A DNA stretch of 7,149 nucleotides from Streptomyces sp. NRRL F-6131 (GTDB taxonomy: Bacteria > Actinomycetota > Actinomycetes > Streptomycetales > Streptomycetaceae). This document shows, piece after piece, positions 1 through 6,566 of the stretch (the stretch's first letter is position 1; each line of letters opens with the position of its first letter). Where the stretch lies: NCBI GenBank assembly GCA_000719695.1, contig JOHN01000123.1, positions 1 to 7,149 on the forward strand, read 5' to 3'. The notes beneath the pieces are model-generated. The model saw only the letters and a list, made by a program, of their open reading frames with translations, searched no databases and was not told where the DNA came from. The position numbers and the translations under genes are program-made.

Positions 1-1
1 A

Positions 2-514
2 CTCCGCGCGCTGGGCCTGCGGCCGGTCCTGCTCACCGGCGACAACCGGGCCGTCGCCGAGGCGGTCGCCGCCGAGGTCGGCATCCCCGCCGAGGACGTC
101 CACGCCGAGGTCCTGCCCGAGGACAAGGTCGCCGCCGTGGAGACCCTCCAGGCCGAGGGCCGGATCGTCGCGATGGTCGGCGACGGCGTCAACGACGCCG
201 CCGCCCTCGCCCAGGCCGACCTCGGCCTCGCCATGGGCACCGGAACCGACGCCGCCATCGAGGCGAGCGACCTCACCCTCGTCCGGGGCGACCTGCGCTC
301 CGCCGCCGACGCCATCCGGCTCTCCCGTCGGACCCTCGCCACCGAACGGCCGAGGGGCCCGTACCGCGAACGCGGTGCGGGCCCCTCCCCGTGGCCCAGC
401 GGCGCCCGGCTGCTCCCGGTGGAGCTCACGGCTCTCAGCGGCTCTCAGCGGCTCTCAGCGGCTCTCAGCGGCCGAGCAGCTCGCCGCCGTTGCAGTGCAG
501 GATCTCGCCGGTGA
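2..514 (+). CDS. Heavy-metal (copper-type) P1B ATPase, 3' part, C-terminally truncated
   Basis: This is the end of a metal-exporting P-type ATPase whose start lies left of the window. The visible 170 residues begin inside the HAD-like phosphorylation domain: TGDN (residues 12-15), the conserved VLPEDK segment, MVGDGVND (58-65) with the Mg-binding aspartates, then [17 protein letters not shown]. This order is typical of CopA-like Cu(+) ATPases. In the family, the helix reading ...SRRTLAT is followed by two transmembrane helices of about 50 residues that carry metal-binding side chains. Here homology stops at about base 343. The frame then enters a GC-rich hairpin (352-387), crosses the 10-bp repeats, and ends in a 57-residue Arg/Ser/Pro-rich tail with no hydrophobic helix, overlapping the convergent SDR gene by 50 bp. 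No other frame encodes the missing helices. I infer a 3' deletion and probably a non-functional pump; an assembly error is the alternative. Metal specificity rests on family resemblance only. Confidence 0.85.
   Translation, partial: LRALGLRPVLLTGDNRAVAEAVAAEVGIPAEDVHAEVLPEDKVAAVETLQAEGRIVAMVGDGVNDAAALAQADLGLAMGTGTDAAIEASDLTLVRGDLRSAADAIRLSRRTLATERPRGPYRERGAGPSPWPSGARLLPVELTALSGSQRLSAALSGRAARRRCSAGSRR
352..387. terminator. Strong GC hairpin between convergent ATPase and SDR genes, likely bidirectional terminator
   Basis: A 16-bp stem (352-367 with 372-387) encloses a GAAC loop; the only imperfection is one T/G pair, which is a G-U wobble in the plus-strand RNA. There is no U-tract, which is common for actinobacterial terminators. 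It lies between two convergent genes and would serve both strands. It falls inside the aberrant tail of the ATPase frame, which supports the idea that the true ATPase end was lost just upstream of it. Confidence 0.65.
431..470. repeat. Four perfect tandem copies of the 10-bp unit GCTCTCAGCG
   Basis: Bases 431-440, 441-450, 451-460 and 461-470 are identical. Read on the minus strand, the unit is CGCTGAGAGC, and the first copy supplies the last codon (CGC, Arg) and the TGA stop of the SDR gene. The other three copies trail behind the stop. Because the unit is 10 bp long, the TGA in successive copies falls in successive reading frames, so all three frames are closed within the array. The next 10 bp (421-430) look at most like a degenerate copy. 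Replication slippage at the gene's end is the simplest origin. Confidence 0.95.
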
Positions 515-1184
515 TGAACCCGGCCTCCGGCGAGGCCAGGAAGGTGACCGCCGCCGCGACCTCCCCGGTCTCCCCGATCCGCCCGAGCAGCGTGCGGGCC
601 GCCCGCCGGGAGACCTCCGCCTCGTCCAGTCGGGGCCCGAAGAACTCGGTGCCCGCCACGGTGCCCGGGGCGACGATGTTGGCCGTGATGCCCGAGGTGC
701 CGAGCTGGGCGGCCAGGAAGTGGTTCCAGGCGTGCAGCGAGGCCTTCGCCGCCCCGTACGAGCCCGCCCCGCGGAGCGCGGCGATCGAGCTGATGGTGAC
801 CACCCGGCCGGAGCCCGGGGTGATCCGGTCCCGGATCGACTCGGTGAGCAGCACCACGGTCAGCACGTTGCGCTCGAAGTCGCCCCGCCAGCGGGCCAGC
901 AGGGCGTGCGGCCCGGCCCCGATCACGGTCTCCCGGCTGCCGGCGTTGTTCACCAGCACGTCGACCCGCTCGGGCAGTTCGGCCAGCGCGGCCTCCACCG
1001 CGTCCGGGTCGGCGAGGTCGCAGACCAGTGGGGTCACGTTCTTCCCGAGGGTGGCGGCGGCCTCCTCGAGCACCGCGCGCCGCCGGCCGACGATCACGAC
1101 CCGTTCGCCCGCCTCGGCGAACCGCCGCGCCACCTCGTACCCGATCCCCGTGCCACCGCCGGTGACAACCACGTTCCTGGTCAT
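465..1184 (-). CDS. SDR-family NAD(P)-dependent oxidoreductase
   Basis: A classical short-chain dehydrogenase/reductase of 239 residues, the usual length, probably cytosolic. The Rossmann glycine motif TGGGTGIG is at residues 8-15, NNAG at 79-82, the structural Asn at 106 (ERNVLT), the catalytic Ser at 132/133 (ISS), and YGAAK with Tyr143 and Lys147. The PGTVAGTE segment (173-180) and the C-terminal [12 protein letters not shown] are typical. Arginines after beta-2 (GRRR, 33-36) suggest NADP(H) preference; this is inference. The Ser-to-Tyr spacing is about three residues shorter than in well-known members. I chose ATG 1182-1184 because GGGAGGGAG lies seven bases upstream and homology begins there; the frame stays open to 1367 but that extension looks non-coding. 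The stop lies in the last 10-bp repeat copy. The gene is convergent with the truncated ATPase. The substrate cannot be read from the sequence. Confidence 0.92.
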   Translation of the reverse strand: MTRNVVVTGGGTGIGYEVARRFAEAGERVVIVGRRRAVLEEAAATLGKNVTPLVCDLADPDAVEAALAELPERVDVLVNNAGSRETVIGAGPHALLARWRGDFERNVLTVVLLTESIRDRITPGSGRVVTISSIAALRGAGSYGAAKASLHAWNHFLAAQLGTSGITANIVAPGTVAGTEFFGPRLDEAEVSRRAARTLLGRIGETGEVAAAVTFLASPEAGFITGEILHCNGGELLGR

Positions 1185-1642
1185 CTGCGCACTCCCTCCC
1201 CAGCTCCGCCGCCACGCTGCGAGGTGCGGGGCGGTCCGTACCGGAATGCCACGATTCCTATCACGCTCGGTTGCCGTGACTGCGGGGAGGGTGACGTCGC
1301 CGCCGCCGGAAGGTGTGGTATGGGGCCGGCACGGCACGCACACGGAGCGTGGCGAGAGGCAGCTCACACCCCCCGGGCGTAACTTCTCGCACGCTGATAC
1401 GTCTTAGGTTGGTAGTGCGGCAGTTTTTTCCGGTGGGCCGAGACGTGGCGAACGGCACGACGTCGACGCGAGACCACCGCTGTCGCCGACGGGGCTCCGG
1501 CGGGCCCCGGGTCGGTCGCCGAGGTTGGCGGCCTTCGCGCACGGCGCCGGGGTGTGGCCGGGCCAGGGACGCTTTGAGCGGCCGTCCCGGGCCCACAGCC
1601 GCCCCCGGAGTCGTGCGCCGGACATGTGGAGAAGGAAAAGAC
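1185..1642. other. Gene-free interval between the SDR start and the gltA terminator
   Basis: These 458 bases hold no convincing coding region; the open frames here are Arg/Pro-rich and lack a recognisable family. The SDR promoter must lie on the minus strand here, but I could not find a good -35/-10 pair. Bases 1380-1431 are markedly less GC-rich than their surroundings. They contain TAGGTT (1405-1410), which fits a streptomycete -10 on the plus strand, and a run of six T (1424-1429) with no stem in front of it. A small inverted repeat, GGAAT (1243-1247) with ATTCC (1254-1258), lies about 60 bases upstream of the SDR start. None of these has an assigned function. Confidence 0.6.
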
Positions 1643-1678
1643 CGAGGGCCCGGCCGCAGGAGTGCGGCCGGGCCCTCG
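1634..1678 (-). terminator. Rho-independent terminator of gltA
   Basis: A perfect 16-bp stem (1678-1663 with 1658-1643 on the minus strand) has a 4-nt loop and begins 29 bases past the gltA stop codon. On the minus strand it is followed by GTCTTTTCC, a short U-rich tail, so it is oriented to end the gltA transcript. It would also block any plus-strand transcription entering gltA from the left, though without a U-tract in that direction. Confidence 0.9.
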
Positions 1679-1707
1679 TGGCACGGTGTCAGGGCGTGCT
1701 CATGGCG

Positions 1708-2997
1708 TCAGCGGGCGTCGATCTCGACGTAGTCGCGGATCTCGGTGCCGGTGTAGATCTGCCGCGGACGGCCGATCCGGCTGGTCGGGTCGTTGATCAT
1801 CTCGTGCCAGTGGGCGATCCAGCCCGGCAGCCGGCCGAGGGCGAACAGCACGGTGAACATGCTGGTCGGGAAGCCCATGGCGCGGTAGATCAGACCGGTG
1901 TAGAAGTCGACGTTCGGGTAGAGCTTGCGCGAGACGAAGAAGTCGTCCTTGAGCGCGTGCTCCTCCAGCTTGAGCGCGATCTCCAGCAGCTCGTCCGACT
2001 TGCCGAGCTGGCCGAGCACCTCGTGGGCGAGCAGCTTGACCTGCGCGGCGCGCGGGTCGAAGGCCTTGTACACGCGGTGGCCGAAGCCCATCAGCTTGAC
2101 GCCGGCCTCGCGGTTCTTGACCTTGGTGATGAAGGCGTCGACGTCGCCGCCGTCCTTCTGGATGCTCTCCAGCATCTCCAGCACGGCCTGGTTGGCACCA
2201 CCGTGCAGCGGGCCCCACAGCGCCGAGATGCCGGCCGAGATGGACGCGAACTGGTTGGCGTGGCTGGAGCCCACCAGGCGGACCGTGGAGGTCGAGCAGT
2301 TCTGCTCGTGGTCCGCGTGCAGGATCAGCAGCTTGTCCAGCGCGTTGACGATGACCGGGTTGAGCACGTAGTCCTCGGCGGGGACGGCGAAGGTCATCCG
2401 CAGGAAGTTCTCGACGTAGCTCAGGTCGTTGCGCGGGTAGACGAACGGCTGGCCGACCGACTTCTTGTACGCGTAGGCCGCGATGGTCGGCAGCTTCGCC
2501 AGCAGGCGGACCGTCGACAGGTGGCGCTGGGCCGCGTCGAACGGGTTGTGGCTGTCCTGGTAGAAGGTGGACAGCGCGCCGACCACCGAGGACAGCATCG
2601 CCATCGGGTGGGCGTCCCGCGGGAAGCCCTGGAAGAAGCGCTTGACGTCCTCGTGCAGCAGGGTGTGCTGGGTGATCTCGCGGTTGAACTCCGCCAGCTG
2701 GTCGGCGTCCGGCAGCTCGCCGTTGATCAGCAGGTAGGCGGTCTCGATGAAGTCGCCCTTGGCGGCGAGCTGCTCGATCGGGTAACCGCGGTACCGCAGG
2801 ATGCCGTTGTCGCCGTCCACGAAGGTGATCGCGGACTTGTAGGCGGCGGTGTTGCCGAAACCGTTGTCCAGGGTGACCAGGCCGGTCTGCGGGAGCAGCT
2901 TCGAGATGTCGAAGCCGGCGTTGCCCGCAGTGCTCTCGACGACGGGGTACTCGTACTCGCCGTCCTGGTACCGCAGTACTACCGAGTTGTCGCTCAC
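1708..2997 (-). CDS. gltA: Citrate synthase (type with His265/His307/Asp364 catalytic triad)
   Basis: Citrate synthase condenses acetyl-CoA with oxaloacetate to citrate and CoA, the entry step of the TCA cycle, in the cytosol. The protein has 429 residues and is collinear with hexameric-type bacterial enzymes. Visible landmarks are the N-terminal beta domain (about 1-65), LRYRGYPIEQLA (67-78), HADHEQNCSTSTVR (227-240), WGPLHGGAN with catalytic His265, MGFGHRVYKAFDPR with His307, and PNVDFYTGLIYRAMG with Asp364; these match the catalytic residues of E. coli GltA. The start is GTG 2995-2997: GAGGAAG precedes it at good spacing and the protein then begins (V/M)SDNSVVLRY as in streptomycete homologues. 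An in-frame ATG at 3052-3054 would add 19 residues without family support. A strong terminator follows. recD2 lies upstream on the same strand, but a 224-bp gap with a palindrome and AT-rich promoter-like sequence suggests separate control. It is called citA in some streptomycetes. Confidence 0.98.
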   Translation of the reverse strand: MSDNSVVLRYQDGEYEYPVVESTAGNAGFDISKLLPQTGLVTLDNGFGNTAAYKSAITFVDGDNGILRYRGYPIEQLAAKGDFIETAYLLINGELPDADQLAEFNREITQHTLLHEDVKRFFQGFPRDAHPMAMLSSVVGALSTFYQDSHNPFDAAQRHLSTVRLLAKLPTIAAYAYKKSVGQPFVYPRNDLSYVENFLRMTFAVPAEDYVLNPVIVNALDKLLILHADHEQNCSTSTVRLVGSSHANQFASISAGISALWGPLHGGANQAVLEMLESIQKDGGDVDAFITKVKNREAGVKLMGFGHRVYKAFDPRAAQVKLLAHEVLGQLGKSDELLEIALKLEEHALKDDFFVSRKLYPNVDFYTGLIYRAMGFPTSMFTVLFALGRLPGWIAHWHEMINDPTSRIGRPRQIYTGTEIRDYVEIDAR

Positions 2998-3221
2998 GTC
3001 TTCCTCACCGACGAAATGAATCCTCTTCCAAGGTGCCCTGACTGTCTCTACCATCCCCCATCCGGCGGACAGCCGCGCACCCGGGGTGACCCGAAAGGGC
3101 CCGCCCCTACAAAACCTGCCGCCGCAGCCGGTACGAACCGGACAAGATCGGCACCCCACCAGGCTCTGCCGTAAATCTCTTCACGTCAAGAGAACAATAG
3201 AGGCAACCATCCCTTGGAGAA
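2998..3221 (-). promoter_or_regulatory. gltA promoter and leader region
   Basis: These 224 bases separate the recD2 stop from the gltA GTG. The far end (about 3171-3222) is conspicuously AT-rich for this genome. On the minus strand it offers TATTGT (3199-3194) as a possible -10 and TTGACG (3189-3184) as a possible -35, but I could not complete a good pair for either. A start of transcription there would give a leader of roughly 170-190 nt. Minor inverted repeats lie within the leader: CCGGT/ACCGG at 3128-3141 and GCGG/CCGC at 3065-3076. I recognise no riboswitch. Confidence 0.5.
3176..3193. promoter_or_regulatory. 18-bp near-palindrome at the gltA promoter, candidate operator
   Basis: On the minus strand the site reads TCTCTTGACGTGAAGAGA: 6-bp arms TCTCTT/AAGAGA around a palindromic ACGT core, with one mismatched pair flanking the core (16 of 18 bases symmetric). 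It contains the -35-like TTGACG and abuts the -10-like TATTGT, so a bound dimer would overlap the promoter under either reading. The shape suits a homodimeric winged-helix regulator such as a MarR-family protein. The MarR-family regulator TamR is known to control TCA-cycle genes in Streptomyces coelicolor, but I cannot confirm that its motif matches this site. Confidence 0.45.
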
Positions 3222-5534
3222 TCATCCAGTCGCCAGCCGGTGGTCGAGCGCGGCATGCCTGCGACCTGCGCTGACACTGCGAACCGCCTGCGCGATCGCT
3301 TTCCGTGACCCCACCAGCACGACGAGTTTTCGGGCCCTGGTCACCGCGGTGTAGAGCAGATTTCGCTGGAGCATCGTCCACGCGGACGTGGTGACCGGAA
3401 TCACCACCACCGGGTACTCGCTCCCCTGCGACCGGTGGATCGTCACCGCGTAGGCGTGCGCCAGCTCGTCCAACTCGTCGAAGTCGTACGGCACCTCCTC
3501 GTCCTCGTCGGTGAGAACCGTCAGGCGCTGGTCGTCCGTGCTGAGGGACGTCACCACTCCCACTGTGCCGTTGAAGACGCCGTTCCGCCCCTTGTCGTAG
3601 TTGTTGCGGATCTGGGTGACCTTGTCGCCCACCCGGAACGTCCGCCCGCCGAACCGCCGCTCCGCCAGGCCCTCCCGGGCCGGCGTCACCGCCGCCTGCA
3701 GCAGCGTGTTGAGGTTCCCCGCCCCCGCCGGGCCCCGGTGCATCGGCGCCAGCACCTGCACGTCCCGCCGCGCGTCGTACCCGAACTTCTGCGGGATCCG
3801 CCGCGCCACCACGTCCACCGTCAGCCCCGCCGCCAGCTCCGCGTCGTCCTCCGCGAACAGGAAGAAGTCCGGCAGCCCCTCGGTCTGCGGCGGCAGCCCC
3901 TCGTTGATCCGGTGCGCGTTGGTCACCACCCCCGACTGCTGCGCCTGCCGGAAGATCCTGGTCAGCCGCACCGACGGGATCGGCCCGCCCTCCGCCAGCA
4001 GGTCCCGCAACACCTCCCCGGCCCCCACCGAGGGCAGCTGGTCCACGTCCCCCACGAACAGCAGGTGGGCCCCCGGCGCCACCGCCTTGACCAGCTTGTT
4101 CGCCAGGATCAGATCCAGCATCGAGGCCTCGTCGACCACCACCAGATCGGCGTCCAGCGGCCGGTCCCGGTCGTACGCGGCGTCCCCGCCCGGCCGCAGC
4201 TCCAGCAGCCGGTGCACCGTCGAGGCCTCCACCCCGGTCAGCTCCGCCAGCCGCTTCGCCGCCCGCCCGGTCGGCGCCGCCAGCACCACCTTCGCCCGCT
4301 TCGCCAGCGCCAGCGCCACGATCGACTTCACCGTGAACGACTTGCCGCAGCCCGGCCCGCCGGTCAGCACCGCGACCCGCTCGGTCAGCGCCAGCCGCAC
4401 CGACTGCTCCTGCTCCGGCGCCAGCTCCGCCCCCGTCCGCCGCGCCAGCCAGCCCAGTGCCGCCGGCCAGTCCACGTCCGCGAACCACGGCATCCGGTCG
4501 GTGTCCGCCCGCAGCAGCCGCAGCAACTGATTGGCCAGCGAGATCTCCGCCCGGTGGAACGGCACCAGGTACACCGCCGTGACCGGCTCGCCGCCCTCCC
4601 CCGGCACCTGCTCCCGCACCACCCCCTCGGCGGCCACCAGCTCCGCCAGACTGTCGATCACCAGCCCCACGTCCACCTGGAGCAGCTTCACGCCGTCCGC
4701 GATCAGCCGCTCCTCCGGCAGGTAGCAGTGCCCCTGGTCGCTGCTCTGCGACAGCGCGTACTGCAGCCCCGCCTTCACCCGCTCCGGGCTGTCGTGCGGG
4801 ATGCCCACGGCCTGCGCGATCCGGTCCGCCGTCAGGAAGCCGATGCCCCAGACGTCCGAGGCCAGGCGGTACGGCTCGTTCTTCACCACGCCGATCGAGC
4901 CGTCGCCGTACTGTTTGTAGATCCGTACAGCCAGCGAGGTCGAGACCCCGACGCCCTGGAGGAAGACCATCACTTCCTTGATGGCCTTCTGCTCCTCCCA
5001 CGCGGCCGCGATCTTCTTCGTCCGCTTCGGCCCGAGCCCCGGCACCTCGATCAGCCGGCCCGGCTCGTTCTCGATCACCTCCAGGGTGTCCACCCCGAAC
5101 CGCTCCACGATCCGCTCGGCGAACCGCGGCCCGATCCCCTTGATCAGCCCCGATCCGAGGTAGCGCTGGATGCCCTGCACCGTCGCCGGCAGCACCGTCG
5201 TGTAGTTCTCCACCACGAACTGCCGCCCGTACTGCGGGTGCGAGCCCCACCGCCCGTGCAACCGCAGCGACTCCCCCGGCTGCGCCCCGAGCAGCGCGCC
5301 CACCACCGTCAGCAGGTCGTTGCCGCCCCGCCCGGTGTCGACCCGAGCCACCGTGTAGCCGGTCTCCTCGTTGGCGTACGTGATCCGCTCCAGGACGCCC
5401 TCGACCTGGGCCAGTTGGCGCGGCGGCGCCTGGCCGTTCCCGCCGGCGCCGGGTCCGGTGCCCGTGGCGGTGCCGGTGGTGGCCCCGGGGTGGGTGCGCG
5501 CCGCTGTCTGCCTGGCCAACGGGCCCCCTATCAC
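3222..5534 (-). CDS. recD2: RecD2-type ATP-dependent 5'-3' DNA helicase (SF1B)
   Basis: A stand-alone RecD-like helicase of 770 residues. RecD2 enzymes unwind DNA 5' to 3' without RecBC partners and act in repair and replication-fork maintenance. After a Gly/Thr/Pro-rich N-terminus (1-40), an OB-like region (about 44-115) precedes helix-hairpin-helix elements typical of RecD2: LIKGIGPRFAERI (130-142), VPGLGPKRTKKIA (164-176) and VWGIGFLTADRIA (228-240). The helicase core follows: Walker A GGPGCGKS (392-399), APTGRAAKRL (420-429), Walker B VVVDEAS (465-471), GDVDQLPSVG (495-504), RLTRIFRQ (523-530), and the UvrD-like C-terminal motifs AVTIHRSQGSEYP (696-708) and LLYTAVTRARK (726-736). The assigned start is GTG 5532-5534, but its only purine-rich sequence (GGAAG) is 12 bases away. 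An alternative TTG at 5517-5519 has AGGGGG at short spacing, so the first five residues are uncertain. No obvious terminator separates it from gltA. It is divergent from the VOC gene. Confidence 0.95.
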   Translation of the reverse strand: MIGGPLARQTAARTHPGATTGTATGTGPGAGGNGQAPPRQLAQVEGVLERITYANEETGYTVARVDTGRGGNDLLTVVGALLGAQPGESLRLHGRWGSHPQYGRQFVVENYTTVLPATVQGIQRYLGSGLIKGIGPRFAERIVERFGVDTLEVIENEPGRLIEVPGLGPKRTKKIAAAWEEQKAIKEVMVFLQGVGVSTSLAVRIYKQYGDGSIGVVKNEPYRLASDVWGIGFLTADRIAQAVGIPHDSPERVKAGLQYALSQSSDQGHCYLPEERLIADGVKLLQVDVGLVIDSLAELVAAEGVVREQVPGEGGEPVTAVYLVPFHRAEISLANQLLRLLRADTDRMPWFADVDWPAALGWLARRTGAELAPEQEQSVRLALTERVAVLTGGPGCGKSFTVKSIVALALAKRAKVVLAAPTGRAAKRLAELTGVEASTVHRLLELRPGGDAAYDRDRPLDADLVVVDEASMLDLILANKLVKAVAPGAHLLFVGDVDQLPSVGAGEVLRDLLAEGGPIPSVRLTRIFRQAQQSGVVTNAHRINEGLPPQTEGLPDFFLFAEDDAELAAGLTVDVVARRIPQKFGYDARRDVQVLAPMHRGPAGAGNLNTLLQAAVTPAREGLAERRFGGRTFRVGDKVTQIRNNYDKGRNGVFNGTVGVVTSLSTDDQRLTVLTDEDEEVPYDFDELDELAHAYAVTIHRSQGSEYPVVVIPVTTSAWTMLQRNLLYTAVTRARKLVVLVGSRKAIAQAVRSVSAGRRHAALDHRLATG

Positions 5535-5564
5535 CGTGCGGGACGACTTCCGCTACGCACCGTA

Positions 5565-5590
5565 CCGCCCGGGTGCGACATCCCGGGCGG
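5565..5590. promoter_or_regulatory. Perfect 9-bp inverted repeat in the recD2/VOC divergent intergenic region
   Basis: CCGCCCGGG (5565-5573) and CCCGGGCGG (5582-5590) are exact reverse complements around an 8-base spacer, in a 117-bp gap between divergent genes. Immediately beside it, on the minus strand, TACGGT (5564-5559) fits a TANNNT -10 for recD2, which would place the repeat across the -35 region. No TTGACA-like -35 is visible, so an activator or repressor site is possible; an RNA hairpin in a VOC-gene leader is the alternative. In such GC-rich DNA a chance occurrence cannot be excluded. Confidence 0.45.
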
Positions 5591-5651
5591 GAGTGCCAGG
5601 CTGGGAGGCACCGGGGAGGGGGCCGGCCCGCCGTCGAAGGAGCAGGAGACC

Positions 5652-6443
5652 ATGCTCACCACCGCCTTCCGGCCCGGCGCACCCACCTGGCTGGACCTCG
5701 CCACCCCGGACACCCCGGTGTCGGCCGCCTTCTACACCGAGGTCCTCGGCTGGACGTTCCGCCCGGGCGGCGCCACCGCCACCGACTACGGCTTCTTCCG
5801 GCAGGACGGCCGGACGGTCGCCGCGGTCGGCCCCCGCACCGCGGACCGGGAGCGCGCGGCCTGGACCGTCTCCTTCCGCACCGACGACGCCGACCGCACG
5901 GCGGCCCTGGTCCGGGAGGCCGGCGGCCGGGTCCGCTCCGGCCCCTACGACGTCCTCGGCAGCGGCCGGACGGCCGGCTGCACCGACCCGACCGGCGCCG
6001 ACTTCGCGCTCTGGCAGCCGCACGCCCTCCGTGGCCTGGAGATCGTCAACGAGCCCGGCAGCCTCTGCTGGACGGAGTGCTTCAGCATCGACGCCGAGGC
6101 GGCCAAGGTCTTCTACCGCACGGTCTTCGGCTGGCAGCAGCAGGACGTCCCCGTCGGCGAGGAGCTGTACACCGTGCTCACCCCCGCCGGTGGCGGGCCC
6201 GAGGACGCGCACGGCGGTATCTGCCCGATCCCGCCGGCGGCGGCGGCCACCGGCATCTCCTCGCACTGGCTCCCCTCCTTCGAGGTCACCGACGTCGACG
6301 CCCGGCTCGCCACCGCCGAACGGCTCGGCGCCACCGTCCGGCTCCCCGCCGAGGACGTCCACGGCGTCGGCCGCCTCGCCCGGCTCGTCGACCCGCACGG
6401 AGCGGCCTTCGCCGTCATCACCAGCACCCGGCCGGGCACGTGA
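5652..6443 (+). CDS. Two-domain VOC (glyoxalase/bleomycin-resistance fold) protein, CFP30B-like
   Basis: A 263-residue protein made of two vicinal-oxygen-chelate modules. Module 1 (about 11-123) runs from PTWLDLATPD...FYTEVLGW (Trp34) to CTDPTGADFALWQP. Module 2 (about 138-256) runs from CWTECFSID...FYRTVFGW (Trp161) to LVDPHGAAFAVI. The layout and the linking phrase IVNEPGSL resemble the mycobacterial antigen CFP30B/Rv0577 group, often annotated as hydroxylase or glyoxalase-like. The family spans glyoxalases, extradiol dioxygenases and antibiotic-binding proteins, and the substrate here is unknown. I do not see the obvious paired His/Glu metal ligands of a true glyoxalase I. The start ATG is preceded by GAAGGAG (5636-5642) nine bases away and by a nearer GGAG. 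There is no signal peptide or membrane segment, so it is probably cytosolic. It is divergent from recD2 and lies 123 bp before the GNAT gene on the same strand. Confidence 0.93.
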   Translation: MLTTAFRPGAPTWLDLATPDTPVSAAFYTEVLGWTFRPGGATATDYGFFRQDGRTVAAVGPRTADRERAAWTVSFRTDDADRTAALVREAGGRVRSGPYDVLGSGRTAGCTDPTGADFALWQPHALRGLEIVNEPGSLCWTECFSIDAEAAKVFYRTVFGWQQQDVPVGEELYTVLTPAGGGPEDAHGGICPIPPAAAATGISSHWLPSFEVTDVDARLATAERLGATVRLPAEDVHGVGRLARLVDPHGAAFAVITSTRPGT

Positions 6444-6521
6444 CGCCCGATCACCCCCGAGCAGGGCCGCCACGGCCGTTCTGAGGTGTTCGCCGCACCC
6501 GTCCGGTACAACAGGGTGCCC

Positions 6522-6541
6522 GACCCGGCTCCGGGCGGGTC
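6522..6541 (+). terminator. Weak hairpin downstream of the VOC gene, possible terminator
   Basis: GACCCG (6522-6527) pairs with CGGGTC (6536-6541) around an 8-base loop that can itself pair partly as CCGG/CCGG. A second small stem, GGCCG/CGGCC, is at 6465-6477. Neither has a T-tract. Either could separate the VOC transcript from the GNAT gene, but stems this short are frequent by chance at this base composition. Confidence 0.25.
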
Positions 6542-6554
6542 TGAGGGCCTCTTC

Positions 6555-6560
6555 TAGGGT
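6555..6560 (+). promoter_or_regulatory. TAGGGT -10-like element placed for a leaderless GNAT mRNA
   Basis: TAGGGT fits the actinobacterial TANNNT -10 and ends six bases before the ATG at 6567, so transcription would begin at or next to the start codon. This is the usual geometry of leaderless genes in streptomycetes. No good -35 is visible 16-19 bases upstream. The same bases could instead act as a weak Shine-Dalgarno sequence (AGGG, spacing 7). Confidence 0.4.
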
Positions 6561-6566
6561 GTGACC

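Noticed and set aside
431..470. CRISPR-like array
   Set aside because: Units are 10 bp, directly adjacent and without spacers; this is a simple tandem repeat.
445..1215. Alternative minus-strand frame of 256 codons over the SDR gene
   Set aside because: It is the out-of-frame shadow of the SDR gene; the SDR frame carries every family motif.
1185..1367. N-terminal extension of the SDR by 61 residues
   Set aside because: The extension lacks family similarity, and a good Shine-Dalgarno sequence precedes the ATG at 1182-1184, directly before the Rossmann motif.
1424..1431. T6 run as an intrinsic terminator tail
   Set aside because: No GC-rich stem precedes it on the plus strand, and on the minus strand it is an A-run.
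1261..1732. Small open frames on both strands in the gap left of gltA
   Set aside because: Arg/Pro-rich composition, no ribosome binding site of note, no family resemblance, and some run into the gltA terminator.
1525..3174. Plus-strand open frame of 549 codons opposite gltA
   Set aside because: It is antisense to a complete citrate synthase with intact catalytic residues, has repetitive Val/Leu/Gln/Arg composition, and crosses the gltA terminator.
3181..5250. Second long minus-strand frame within recD2
   Set aside because: Gly/Ala/Arg-rich out-of-frame reading of recD2 with no recognisable motif.
3435..6443. Plus-strand open frame of 1002 codons spanning recD2 antisense and the VOC gene
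   Set aside because: Only the part from ATG 5652 resembles a protein family. The upstream portion is the Arg/His/Pro-rich antisense shadow of recD2, expected in very GC-rich DNA.
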